NCBI GenBank assembly: GCA_948146395.1 | Contig: OX411543.1 | Coordinates: 66,041,474 to 66,105,473 of the forward strand | Source of the DNA: Fragum whitleyi | Lineage: Eukaryota; Mollusca; Bivalvia; Cardiida; Cardiidae | Direction: 5' to 3' | DNA length: 64,000 bases | Shown: piece after piece, positions 46,268-57,775 of the stretch | How the letters are laid out: each line of letters starts with the position of its first letter | Position numbering within the stretch: position 1 is the first letter of the stretch | The notes under the pieces: generated by a model | Databases searched by the model: none | What the model was told of the DNA's origin: nothing | What the model saw: the letters and a program-made list of their open reading frames with translations, nothing else | Translations under genes and position numbers: made by a program

Positions 46268-47406
46268 CAAGAGGACCAAGGTGGTCCTAGATTGCTCCCC
46301 CGAGTCTCTTTGACCCATGGGATGTCTCATCAATTAAATAGGCAGATGTCATACAGGAGATAATTTCTAAAAAAAAACAAGTTTCATGAAGTTTAGACCA
46401 AATTTGTGGCCTCTAGAGTTACAACAAGAAAATTATCATAAAGACCCCTTTTCCTGTGATACGACATGGATCTTTCCCATTTTCAATAGGGTTCATCCTC
46501 ATGACCTGACCAACATTCTGACCATGTTTCATGAAGATTGGGCCATATTTGTGGCCTCTAGCAAGTAAACAATAAAATTGTCATTAAGGCCCCTTTTCCC
46601 ATGATATGGCATGGATCCTTCCCATTTTCAATAGGTTTTATCCCTTTGACCTGTCCAAAAAATTATGACCAAGTTTCATGAAGATTGGGCCATATTTGTG
46701 GCTTCTAGAGCATTTACAAGAAAATTATCATTAAGGCCCCTTTTCCCTTGATATAGCATGGATCCTTTCCATTTTCGATAGGGTTCATCCTTGTGACTTG
46801 CCCAACATTCTGACCAAGTTTCATGAAGATTGGGCCATATTTACAACCTCTAGAGTGTTAACAAGAAAATTGGTCATAAGGCCCCTTTTCCTGTGATATG
46901 GCATGGATCCTTCCAATATTCCATAGGGATCATCCTGGTGACTTGGCCATCATTCTGACCAAGTTTCGTGAAGATTGGGCCAAATTTGTGGCCTCTAGTG
47001 TGTAAACAAGAAAATTGTCAATAAGACTCCTTTTCCCTTGAAAAAGCATGGATCCTTCCCATTTTCAATAGGGTTCACCCGTGTGACCTGGCCAACATTC
47101 AAACCAAGTTTCATGAAGATTGGACCATATTTGTGGTCTCTAGAGTGTAAACAAGAAAATTGGTCATAAGGCCCCTTTTCCCGTGATTTTGCATGGATCC
47201 TTCCCATTTTTGATAGGGTCCATCCTTTCGACCTGACCAACATTCTGACCAAGTTTCATGAAGACTGGATTATATTTGTGGCCTCTAGAGTGTAAACACT
47301 TAAATTGTTGACGCATGAAGACGCACGACGGACGACGCACACCTCACGACGGACATTCAATGATCACAAAAGCTCACCTTGAGCACGACCTGCTCAGGTG
47401 AGCTAA
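46268..47406 (+). mobile_element. pearl-like element, 147-bp unit family
   Basis: TCAAGAGGACCAAGGTGGTC and CTAGATTGCTCCCC start. About seven units with AAGGCCCCTTTTCCCGTGAT, ATGGATCCTTCCCATTTTCA and AACATTCTGACCAAGTTTCA. A GACG-rich tail (GACGCACGACGGACGACGCA), then GAGCACGACCTGCTCAGGTG plus AGCTAA. Confidence 0.9.
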
Positions 47407-47524
47407 AAAAACATCCAAATTAATAAATTTGGGTAAAGAATCAGCAATGTTTTGTCTATGATATTTATCCTTTTTTTCCTAGATTTGTGCATCTTAACAA
47501 AAAATACCCTTGTGTACATTGATA

Positions 47525-47570
47525 ACAAGAGTTGTCAGAGGACAACATAGCTTGCCCTATTTGTCCTTCA
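47525..47570 (+). repeat. pearl-like 5' end, truncated
   Basis: ACAAGAGTTGTCAGAGGACA then ACATAGCTTGCCC. Only the terminal hairpin region remains. Confidence 0.45.
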
Positions 47571-47896
47571 TAACAGCTCTCTATTCAATTAATAAATAAA
47601 AAACAGAATAAAAGACAAATTGCCATAGCCAGTACATATCATGTATTTTTTTACGCAAATGGAAAAATATATGCAGATATCTTATCCAATACTTACAATG
47701 TGTAACTGAAAAGGTATTAACATTAAAAGCTTTTATTTTCAAATAAGGTATAACTATCATAAATACAAAGCCCAAACCTCTTCAAAATTTAATTATATCC
47801 TCAATGTATAAGTATTGTAGATGATTTAATATAATTTAGAACTCTAAAACCGAATGGTGAAACTGATTCACAAACATTTAAATCTCATATATAAAA

Positions 47897-49622
47897 ACAA
47901 GAGGACCATGATGGTCCTAGATCGCTCACCTGACTCTCTTTGATCACTTGCACATCACATCAAGTAAAAAGGCAGATGTCATAAAGAAGATAATTTCTAC
48001 ATAAAACCAAGTTTCACTAAGTTTGGTCCATTTTTGTGACCATTAGAGTTATTTCAAGTAAATTATCTTTAAGACTCCTTTTCCTGTGATATGGCATGAA
48101 TCCTTCCCATTTTAAACAGAGTTCATTCTTGTGACCTGGCAAACATTTTGACCAAGTTTCATGAAGATTGGACCATATTTGTGGCGTCTAGAGCTCTTAA
48201 AAGAAAATTGTCATTAAGGCCCCTTTTCCCGTGATATGGCACGGATAATTCCCATTTTCAAAAGAGTTCATCCTCATGACCTAACAAACATTCTGACCAA
48301 GTTTCATGAAGATTTGGCCATATTTGTGGCCTCTAGAGTGTAAACAAGAAAATTGTCATTAAGGCCCCTTTTCCCATGATATGACATGGATCTTAACAAT
48401 TTTAAATAGGTTTCATCCTAGTGACATAGCCATTATTCTGATCATGTTTCATGAAAATTGAATTGTATTTGTGGCTTCTAGAGCGTAAACAAGAAAATTG
48501 TCATTAAGGCCCCTTTTCCCATGATATGGCACAGATCCTTCCAATTTTCAATAGGGTTAATCCTTGTGACCTGGCCAACATTCTGACCAAGTTTCATGAA
48601 TATTGGGCCATATTTGTGGCCTCTAGAGTGTGAACAAGAAAATTGTCATTAAGGCCCCTTTTCCCGTGATATGGCACAGATCCTTCCCATGTTCAATAGG
48701 GATCATCCTTGTTGCTTGGCCAACCTTCTAAGCAAATTTCATAAAGATTGGGCCATATTTGTGGCCTCTAGAGTGTAAACAAGAAAATTGTCATTAAGGC
48801 CCCTTTTCCCGTGATATGGCATGGATCCTTCCCATTTTCAATAGGGTTAATCCTTGTGACCTAACAAACATTCTGACCAAGTTTCATGAAGATTGGGCCA
48901 TATTTGTGGCCTCTAGAGTGTAAACAAGAATATTGTCATTAAGGCCCCTTTTCCCATGATATGTCATGGATCCTTCCAGTTTTCAATAGGGTTATTCCTT
49001 ATGACCTGGCCAACATTCTGACCAAGTTTCATGAAGATTGGGCCATATTTGTGGCCTCTAGAGTGTGAACAAGAAAATTGTCATTAAGGCCCCTTTTCCC
49101 GTGATATGGCATGGATCCTTCCCATTTTCAATAGGGTTAATCCTTGTGACCTGGCCAACATTCTGACCAAGTTTCATGAAGATTGGGCAATATTTGTAGC
49201 CTGTAGAGTGTAAACAAAAAAATTGTCATTAAGGCCCCTTTTCCCGTGATATGGCACAGATCCTTCCCATTTTCAATAGGGATCATCCTTGTTGCTTGGC
49301 CAACCTTCTGACCAAATTTCATGAAGATTGGGCCATATTTGTGGCCTCTAGAGTGTAAACAAGAAAATTGTCATTATGGCCCCTTTTCCCATGATATGGC
49401 ATGGATCCTTCCCATTTTCAATAGGGTTCATCCTTGTGACCTGGCCAACATTCTGACCAAGTTTCATGAAGATTGGGCCATATTTGTGGCCTCTAGAGTG
49501 TAAACACTAAGATTGTTGACGCCGGACGCCGGATGCCGGACGACAGACGACGCACGACGGACGACGGACATTCAATGATCACAAAAGCTCACCTTGAGCA
49601 CGATGTGCTCAGGTGAGCTAAA
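47897..49622 (+). mobile_element. pearl-like element, 147-bp unit family, long array
   Basis: ACAAGAGGACCATGATGGTC start, then CTAGATCGCTCACCTGACTC. About ten to eleven units of roughly 147 bp (AAGGCCCCTTTTCCCGTGAT, TTTGTGGCCTCTAGAGTGTA). Tail GACGCCGGACGCCGGATGCC, then CCTTGAGCACGATGTGCTCA and GGTGAGCTAA. CTCACCTGA near the start and TCAGGTGAG at the end are inverted copies. Confidence 0.92.
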
Positions 49623-49699
49623 AATAAAAGAAATACAGATGTCTTACCCAATTCTGGCAGCCTGTTGTACATCAGTGTATAAATAAGAATCCAGCATTC

Positions 49700-50807
49700 A
49701 TAGAAAGACCGATAAAATATAAGCAAGGTCAAGATCAAGGTCAAATTGGCAAGGACCTTGGACTCCGGTGAAAGCCTATCACCTAGTGATTATGTGTATG
49801 AAGTAATAATGTCCCTAGAGTAAAGCATTCAGAAAATATAAGCAAGGTTAAAGTTTTGGGTTAAAGTATTTTGGTTTAAGTTTTTCCAAGTCCTTAAAAA
49901 GGTCATGGTCAAATTGTAAAGGACCTTGGTCTCTGGTGAAAGCCTATCACCTGGTGAGTATGTAAATGAAGTAATGATGTCCCTAGGTTAAAGCTTCAAG
50001 AAAATATAAGCAAGGTTAAAAATTTGGTTTAAGTTTTTCAGTTTAAGTTTTTCCAAAGTCCATAAAAGGTCAAGGTTAAGGTCAAATTATCAAGGACCTT
50101 GATCTCTCGCAAAAGGCTATCACCTAATGACTATGTTATTGAAGAAACAATGTCCCTAGGTTAAAGCATTCAGAAAATGTAAGCAAGATTGAAGTTTTTG
50201 GTTAAAGTTTTAGGTTAAAGTTTTTTTAAGTCCACAAATGGTAAAGGTCAAGGTAAATTGTGAAGTACCTTGGTCTCTGGTAAAAGCCTATCGCCTGGTG
50301 AGTATATATATGAAGTAATGATGTCCCTAGGTTAGAGCACTAAAAAATATATGCAAGGTTAAAGTCTTTGGTTAAAGTTTTCGCTTAAAGTTTTTTTAAG
50401 TCCACAAAGGGTCAAGGTCAAGGTCAAATTGTCAAGGACCTTTGTCTCTGGTGAAAGCCTATCACCTAATGAGTGTGCATATGAAGTAATGATGTCTCTA
50501 GTTAAAAGCTTTCAGAAAATATAAGCAAGGTTAAAGTTGTTTTGGTTAAAATTTTTGGTTAAAACTTTTTTGAAAGGGCCAAGGTCACAGTCTAAAGGTC
50601 ATTTTGACATGGATGTAATTGTTGGTCTCAAATGAAAGCCTATGCCCTAATGAGTGTTTCTGTAAAAAAATAAAGCCTCTAGGATAAATATTTATAGACA
50701 TAAAAAACTTTACCCTATTGTGGACGCCAACACCGACACCGACGCTGACGCCAACATCCGAGGGTATGACAATAGCTCTTCCGAGACTTACGTCCCGGGT
50801 GAGCTAA
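49700..50807 (+). mobile_element. pearl-like element with about 170-bp units
   Basis: Six units marked by GTGAAAGCCTATCACCT, GAAGTAATGATGTCCCTAGG, GAAAATATAAGCAAGGTTAA and GTCAAGGTCAAATTGTCAAG. Tail CGACACCGACGCTGACGCC, end CTCTTCCGAGACTTACGTCC and CGGGTGAGCTAA. The left boundary is uncertain. Confidence 0.8.
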
Positions 50808-50844
50808 AATGTGTACATGTATCAAAATAACTTGATTTTCGTTT

Positions 50845-50985
50845 GCAGATTATGTTATCTAATATAAAGAAAAAAAAATCGTAGTCAACAAATTTATTTC
50901 AAAATTTTACTCTAAAGTGCGCTGAGGTGGCCAGTCTAATTCTGTATAGAGTTTCTCATTGGATTCGTGCATCTGATTGACGGAG
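50845..50985 (+). repeat. inverted repeat arm, pairs with 57620-57775
   Basis: TTATGTTATCTAATATAAAG, CAACAAATTTATTTCAAAAT, GGCCAGTCTAATTCTGTATA and TTTCTCATTGGATTCGTGCA match the reverse complement of the partner segment. Confidence 0.82.
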
Positions 50986-51204
50986 CTTATTTGGGGGATT
51001 TACAAAGAATTTGTCCCATTCTTTTTTCTCTGCACCAACTTTAACATTGATTTAGTACACATGATCATTTTTAAATCGGGCCGTGAAGCCCAAATTTATA
51101 TATACCGTTTTAAAGACATCCAATCTGTTGGACACACTACATTTTCACCTTTATCTTCTGAGCCATGTGCTCCAGCCAAACTATGTGTTTTCAAACACTG
51201 AAGA

Positions 51205-51375
51205 AATGGCCTTTTCAGTCACAATCTACAAACTTTTCTTCATCTTATTTACTTTTGCGACACATAAAGTAGAGGCTTATAAAAAATTTGATGTAATTTG
51301 CGCTTTTAGTAATTACCATTTATTATTTTCAGAGTTTATAACAAGATTTTTGGTTGGGTTAAGGATATGAAACGT
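51205..51375 (+). repeat. direct repeat A (partner at 52972-53140)
   Basis: AATGGCCTTTTCAGTCACAA, TATTTACTTTTGCGACACAT, AGTAGAGGCTTATAAAAAAT and TTATAACAAGATTTTTGGTT match the second copy along ~165 bp. The two copies bracket the minus-strand pearl-like element at 51432-52818. Confidence 0.8.
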
Positions 51376-51431
51376 AAAATAGGTTAACTGTATAATAAAT
51401 TTGTAGCAGTTACAATATAACTGCTCTGTTT

Positions 51432-52818
51432 TTAGCTCACCTGAGCACATCGTGCTCAAGGTGAGCTTTTGTGATCATTGAATGTCCGTCGTCCGTCGTG
51501 TGTCGTCCGTCGTCAGGCGTCAACAATTTAAGTGTTTACACTCTAGAGGCCACAAATATTAACCAAACATCATGAAACTTGGTGAGATTAACCGTCAGGT
51601 CACAAGGATGAACCCTATTGAAAATGGGAAAGATCCGTGCCATATCAAGGAAAAAGGGGCCTAAATGATAATTTTCTTGTTTACACTCTAGAAGCCACAA
51701 ATATGGTCCAATCTTCATGAAACTTGGTCAGAGTAATTGTTAGGTCGCAGGGATGAACCCTATTGAAAATGGGAAGGATCTGTGTCATATCACAGGAAAA
51801 GGGGCCTTAATGACAATTTTCTTGTTTACGCTCTAGAGGCCACAAATATGAACCAATCATCATGAAACTTGGCCAGAATGACTGTCAAGTCACAAGGATT
51901 AACCCTATTGAAAATGGGAAAGATCCGTGCCATAATAAGGGAAAAGGGGCCTAAATGACAATTTTCTTGTTTACACTCTAGAAGCCACAAATATGGTCCG
52001 ATCTTGATGAAACTTGGTCAGAGTAATTGTTAGGTCGCAAGGATTAATCCTATTGAAAATGGGAAGGATCTGTGTCATATCACAGGAAAAGGGGCCTTAA
52101 TGACAATTTTTTTGTTTACACTCTAGAGGCCACAAATATGAACCAATCATCATGAAACTTGGCCAGAATGAATGTCAGGTCACAAGGATTAACCCTATTG
52201 AAAATGGAAGGGATCTGTGTCATATCAAGGGAAAAGGGGCCTTAATGAAAAATTTCTTGGTTATGCCCTAGAGGCCACAAATATTAACCAATCATCATGA
52301 AACTTGGTCAGAATGATTGTAAGGCCACAAGGATTAACCCTATTGAAAATGGGAAGGATCTGTGTCATATCACAGAAAAAGGGGCCTTAATTACAATTTT
52401 CTTGTTTATGCTCTAGATGCAACAAATATGGTCCAATCTTCATGAAACTTGGTCAGAAAGATTGTAAGATCACAAGGATGAACCCTATTGAAAATGGGAA
52501 GGATCCATATCATATCATGGGAAAAGTGGCCTTAATGACATTTTTCATCTTGAAGCTCAAGAGGCCACACATATGGTCTAATCTTCATGAAACTTGGTCT
52601 GAATGTTTGTCAAGTCACAAGGATGAATCCTTTGAAAATTGGAAGGATCTGTGTCATGTCACAGGAAAAAGGAGCTTTCATGATAATTTTCTTGTTACAC
52701 TCTACAGAGACCAAAAGTCTTAAAAGTACTATTACGACTTTTGCTGGAAAATTTGATACTAGGTAATTTAGACAAAGATACACAGGTGAGCGATATAGGA
52801 CCATCATGGTCCTCTTGT
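51432..52818 (-). mobile_element. pearl-like element, 147-bp unit family, inverted
   Basis: Reads on the minus strand from ACAAGAGGACCATGATGGTC (52818) through about nine units (GGCCCCTTTTTCCTTGATAT, TTCCCATTTTCAATAGGGTT) to a GACG-rich tail and CCTTGAGCACGATGTGCTCA, GGTGAGCTAA. It faces the copy at 47897-49622, so the two could pair. Confidence 0.9.
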
Positions 52819-52971
52819 TTTTCTCGAACGGTCATTTAACAGTTGTATGGCTGACAACCAATCAAATTCTGTTATGATTATCACGTGGTCAAAACCCACA
52901 CTTACCGAGGCTTGACACTTACATTTTGCGTGTTATCAACTGAGCTATTTGTTCAAGACACAAATCAGAAA

Positions 52972-53140
52972 CGGCCTTTTCAGTTACAATCTACTTTTTT
53001 TTTTATCTCTCTTTACTTTTGCAACAAAAAAGGAAGAGGCTTATACATAATTTGATGTAATATTCTTTTTTAGTGATTACCAATAAGTGTTTTCAGCGTT
53101 TTTTACAAGCTTTTCGGTTGAGTAAAGGAATTGAAATTAT
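52972..53140 (+). repeat. direct repeat B (partner at 51205-51375)
   Basis: AACGGCCTTTTCAGTTACAA, CTTTACTTTTGCAACAAAAA, GAAGAGGCTTATACATAATT and TTTACAAGCTTTTCGGTTGA. Confidence 0.8.
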
Positions 53141-53276
53141 CTTTGTGCTGTTCTAATTTGTTGTTCTAAAAACTGTTTAATGTAATCAATGTCTAACCCT
53201 GCGGAGGGGATACATTGTGAAAAGGGGAAAACAATTTCTTATATTTCATAAAAGAACAACAACAACAATTCCTTAC

Positions 53277-53360
53277 TCCTCCCTCCTCTCCGTTTTCCTT
53301 CATCTCAAGTTCTTTCTTCATTTGTCGTCTGTTGGAATCTTCTGCTTCTATAGTTGACAT
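53277..53360 (-). other. candidate upstream first exon with a 28-codon ORF
   Basis: On the minus strand an ATG at 53360 (in-frame TAA two codons upstream, A at -3) opens a 28-codon highly charged frame, beginning MSTIEAEDSNRRQMKKELEM, that ends exactly at a strong donor GGA|GTAAGG. It could be the first coding exon of an unidentified minus-strand gene. It could instead be a HERC1 leader exon: spliced to the acceptor at 44160 the frame would read one more codon and stop (TGA) three bases before the HERC1 ATG. It lies just upstream of a SINE. No family was recognised. Confidence 0.25.
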
Positions 53361-53419
53361 GGTTTAATCCAAGTTTATTTTTAGCACAGATTTCTTTGCC
53401 ATTGCCTTGATTTTGATAG

Positions 53420-53685
53420 GTTTATTACGGTTTAGGCCGTTTTCGACTAATGTGGTCATATTGAGCGGCTGGAGCACCTAACCATGGACTCCTATTGTTT
53501 CTTATACCAGTACTACCACAACACCCTTACCCAGCCTCCAGCTGCTCCATCACATATATTCACAATATCAAACCATTGATGGACGACATTTTTGTCTGAA
53601 AGGGTATTTCCCGCGGCCAAATATCAAACCCGGGACCTCTCGGACAAGAGGCAGGTGCGTTACAAACTGCACTAAGGCCTAGGAA
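53420..53685 (-). repeat. tRNA-derived SINE copy
   Basis: Minus strand: CCTTAGTGCAGTTTGTAACG, GAGGTCCCGGGTTTGATATT (B-box region), then GAGCAGCTGGAGGCTGGGTA and CATGGTTAGGTGCTCCAGCC as in the copy at 32774. Confidence 0.8.
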
Positions 53686-54005
53686 TACCATTACGTTTTG
53701 ATAAACCTTCGGTACTGTTATAAAATAGCGTATCTACGGCTTTACTCAAGCCATAGTTACGAGATTTATAACAACACCTACAAAATATTGTTTGTCCGAT
53801 ATTGCGTCATTGTTTACTGGATAAAATCTTTCCCCATTGTGTTCTTACTTTTAGCTCTCTTCGTGAAAAAGGGCTTTTCCAGTCATCTGGACCAAGGCTA
53901 AATAATGTTGTTGAAATTTCATGTGCAATTCTGGCATCCCTATTGTTACTGTGCCTATACACTGTAGAGACATGACCGGGATTTGCCATTATCTGCCTCT
54001 ATATA

Positions 54006-54837
54006 CAGTCAAATATCTTTACGTCGAATGTCCATAAGACGAAGTTATCTCTACGTCGAAATATTTTTCAAGTCCCGATCTATTTACTCTTTGTTTCTAT
54101 GTGTTTCAACCTCCATACGTCGTTACCCCTTGATTGAAATTTTTCCGTTCGTCGAACCAATTTCAAGGTCCCATCACTATTGTTTGTGTGCATTCACACC
54201 TCTTTACGACGAACCCAACCAAACCTTGATTGATGAAAATTGTAATCGAGGTAGTTTTTCACACATTCGACCTGTCAACCACAGTAATTGACACGCGCGA
54301 CCTTAGTATTGGATATCGATTGTTTACCTGATTGGGTTTGATTGTTTGTAACAAATAGAGTATGTGAAAGGTTAAGTGATTTATTGTTATGAAATGACAA
54401 GGGTCGGCAAAATGCATGTGACATACGGCATAAAATTTGTAATTTTCATTGACAACGGAAGCATGTAAAGCCAATGCCACGCAGGACTTGATTGATGAAG
54501 TACCCGGTAGACAAGGGGGATAGTAAGCACACATAACTTTGTAAATAAATGACTTGTTTGAAAATGTGTTTGCTTTGTGATTTAAATGAATGTTTTATAT
54601 GATGTTTATAAACAATAAAAAATGTAAATAAAATAAGAATCATCTTTTATAGTCGATTAATTCATCACGATAATCAAATACGTCCATTATTTCACCACCA
54701 GTTTGGTCGTACCTAAGCATGATGATGGCTGCATGTGTCTGCGTCCCGAAGATCGCCTTTTATCTCTTCGTCGAACTTTCTATATGTCGAAGTTATTAGG
54801 TGAGTCCCAAGAAGTTCGACATATAGATATTCCACTG
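54006..54837. mobile_element. pogo/Tigger-like MITE
   Basis: Terminal inverted repeats CAGTCAAATATCTTTACGTC / CAGTGGAATATCTATATGTC followed by GAA on both arms. TA on both sides fits a TA target duplication. CAGTNNAA starts are typical of the pogo/Tigger group. 832 bp; internal TACGTCGAA and CGTCGAACC motifs recur. No transposase. The 102-codon plus ORF inside is not supported as a gene. Confidence 0.82.
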
Positions 54838-55192
54838 TAAATCCTTCCCTCAGGCATCAAATTGATGCCGGTTCTACCCTCTTGACGTCTGACTGTATAG
54901 CGCAGTTAATAGCAAGTTGGATAATTTAGTTGAACTGGGTTCAGTCCCAAGTTGAATGAAAATGTCTCATATCTCTCAAGTTGAGTGGATATAATTCTGT
55001 AAACTCCAGTTGGATGAGCTGGCAATGTCCTCGAAAAGAAGGAGTGTAAAGACAAAAAACTCACAAATTGGGCAAATATTTTACCAACATTTATTGTCCA
55101 AATTTCAGCCCTTTTGATTGACGAACAATTGCACTTTCCCAGCCTCTTAATGATGCCCGATTTACAGTGCTGGCAGCACTTTGATTAACTTT

Positions 55193-55468
55193 AAGTTTTG
55201 CACAAGTTGCAGACACAGACATTATTTTCATAGATGGTATGACGAAGTTAGTCGGCCATTTGAGGAAAGTCGGTAATTTCTTTATTTCATTAATTAGATG
55301 CTTATACGAGAAAAGGAAACATAATTCTTAGTTTTTTCTCTTCATTTTTTACACAAAGTAAAACTTTACCAAGTTAGCTTTTACAAAAATCCTCATAATA
55401 TAAGAGATTTGACATACATGAATCCAACGAGAAGGCACGAATTGATGGGAAACAGGAATATTACATAT
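55193..55468 (-). repeat. inverted repeat arm, pairs with 45205-45485
   Basis: CACAAGTTGCAGACACAGAC, GGAAAGTCGGTAATTTCTTT, AAAGTAAAACTTTACC and ACAAAAATCCTCATAATATA; reverse complement of the partner 10 kb away. Confidence 0.8.
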
Positions 55469-55489
55469 ATTATAAAGTCCATTTTGCTG

Positions 55490-57575
55490 TGACAAGGTCC
55501 AGTCATAGCGAAGGACCGTCGGACATGTCCGACAAAAATCCCCTAGGTCCGGTAAAGATTACTTTTGTAGTGAAAATATATACAGTTTTGGCAAATTTTA
55601 GAAAGGACACTGCTCTATGCATTTGTCTTTTTAAATATTATACAATATTGTGGACTCCTTACTTCCAAATGGAAGGAGTCCAACTGGTAAACAAGGAGTC
55701 TCGGACTCCCGGACTCCCCTTAGTGTCGAACCCTGCTTGTAGGCTAAACGTACGGACCTGTACGGCTAGCGTGTCCTCACTTGACAGGCTAGCCATATGG
55801 GAGTTTTTCAACCAATCAGAATTATGTATTTGATTTCCAATTATATACCATCTTTGGATTCACCTATCGATTGTTCAATGATTATTTATCTTTCATTACG
55901 CGTTTAGAAAAAATAAAGATAATCATGAAACACTAGTAAGTGCTTGTAACAACAATTATGATGGTAAAATGGTCTGTTATTTAAGTTTTTTGCAATCATC
56001 GACCTAATTAACTACTGTATTTTATGTCACGTTTCCCGATATTGTTTTTCACATCGTTTTGGAATGAAACAAACATTATTTCATGATTTGAAGGCCCAAT
56101 CGGCAATTAATTGTTATCAAGTAGAGGCTAATAGCAGATTTTTTTTACCTCAATATTAGACATACAGGTTTGTCATTTCTGTTGAAAATCTTGTCTAATG
56201 TGCAAACGTGTTGGGAACTTGTATAGGATTTACTTATTTCACCAAATTTCATAGGACGGACGTAAACCTAAAGACGTGCACGGAAAAATGTCAACATGTT
56301 ACGGAAGTTTTGATGCAAAAAGAATATTTGTGGTGGCAAGAATTCATAAAAGACGGGCGCTAAAAAATTTAGGTAAAAAAATTGAGCATTCTGTCTGTTG
56401 ATTTATTTGAAAATTGTCGTAACAATTTCAAATAAAGAAATTCACACTTAAATATGCTCAGTTTTTCCCATTAATACAGTCATACAGGCACCAAATTACT
56501 TTTCCGACTTGCAGATTTTGGTTATTTGAATTGTTTCTTATTTCGATTTTAAACTACAAACAAAAAGTCATTTTAAATGTGTAATTTCTGTAATGTTCCA
56601 ACGACAACGAAAATTTAAATTTCCTTCTTTTAAGCCTTTTCCCACAAAAACAATAACATTGTTAATCTCCGATAAAAAAGTTTTAGAGAAGGTCGTATTT
56701 TAAGAATTATTCAATGCAGGGACTCAGGGTCCGTTTTCAATGCGACATTTCGACAATTTGATTGCCCAGCCGAATAACTTCCTTATCAAGAAAGATAAAT
56801 TTTTACGCTTTTGTCGTCCGTTAATGGACTTAAACTTTTGCACTATATATATTTTATATTCTTTTAAACCACATACAGACAGAATGGGAAAACACTGAAG
56901 TACGCGAATAGAAAGAAAACATTTATTATTCACTCCCATTCTGTATTCTGATTGGTTGAAAAAATTCCCGTACGGCTAGCCTGTACAGTGAGGACTGGCT
57001 AGCCGTACGGGTCAGTATGTTAAGCCTACCAGACTAGCCGTATGGCTAGTCACTTCCTACAACTTTTGGCACCGCTAGAAAGAGCAAATTCTCTTCTACA
57101 AATTGTACCAATTAAGAGGAAGAAGAGATGATTTAAGGATCCAATTTAGAAAGAATTATTGGTAGCTAGCCTTACCTTACCTGAATTTTTCAATGTTCGA
57201 CCAATCAATTTATGTCTGTCCTTATTTTTAATAAAACACAACTGACTGTTACCTACTGACTTGAAAAGACAATTTATTTTTTTTTTAAATTCTGTTTATC
57301 TCCAAATCTGTGTTAATCTGTGAATCTTTGCTTTTAAATCAAAGCACTAAAAACACTGACAGAATGAGAGGACTTTGGCAAGCTAGTTGGGCCTTTAATT
57401 GTATTGCTACTAATTTTATAAGTTTTCTCTCTCAATGAGGAAACACTACAATGGTGATATCAATTGCCCTCTTAAATGTTCGGTCTGATAGGTCTGACTT
57501 CCGTCTGACAGTTTATCAAGGACTGTCAGACCGACTGTCTGACAGTTTTTCTGGGTCCTTCGCCATGTCTGAAGG
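55490..57575. mobile_element. repeat with CATGGCGAAGGACC ends, copy B, split by a MITE
   Basis: Left end TCATAGCGAAGGACCGTCGG; right end TTTTTCTGGGTCCTTCGCCA. The right half (AAATTCTCTTCTACAAATTG, TTTAGAAAGAATTATTGGTA, GACCGACTGTCTGACAG) parallels copy A at 28127-28676. The MITE at 55738-57030 interrupts it. Confidence 0.65.
55738..57030. mobile_element. MITE with about 85-bp inverted ends
   Basis: Left GTAGGCTAAACGTACGGACC ... CAACCAATCAGAAT (55738-55822); right is its complement (56947-57030). Each arm contains inner palindromic GTACGGCTAGC/GCTAGCCGTAC motifs. Interior AT-rich with no recognised protein. Confidence 0.85.
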
Positions 57576-57619
57576 TCCATTACACTCCATTTCCAGGTGA
57601 ATGGTCCATTTGGTATTTT

Positions 57620-57775
57620 AGGCCAACTGTCAATTAGATGCACGAATCCAAATGAGAAACTCTAGCAAGAATTAGACTGGCAACCCCAGTGCATTCTTTA
57701 GTAAAATTTTGGAATAAATTTGTTGAACTATGATTATTTTTTGTTTATCATACATTAGATAACATATCTATGCAA
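57620..57775 (-). repeat. inverted repeat arm, pairs with 50845-50985
   Basis: CAATTAGATGCACGAATCCA, GAGAAACTCTAGCAAGAATT and TAGTAAAATTTTGGAATAAA; reverse complement of the partner. Confidence 0.82.

Noticed and set aside
49640..49662. Minus-strand microexon-like stretch (AACAG|GCTGCCAGAATTGG|GTAAGA) reading AARIG, similar to the AAxxG box of dynein adaptors
   Set aside because: 14 nt is too short to support; no neighbouring exon of such a protein was found and the match is likely chance.
53983..54291. 102-codon plus ORF
   Set aside because: Contained almost entirely in the pogo-like MITE; internal repeats explain the open frame.
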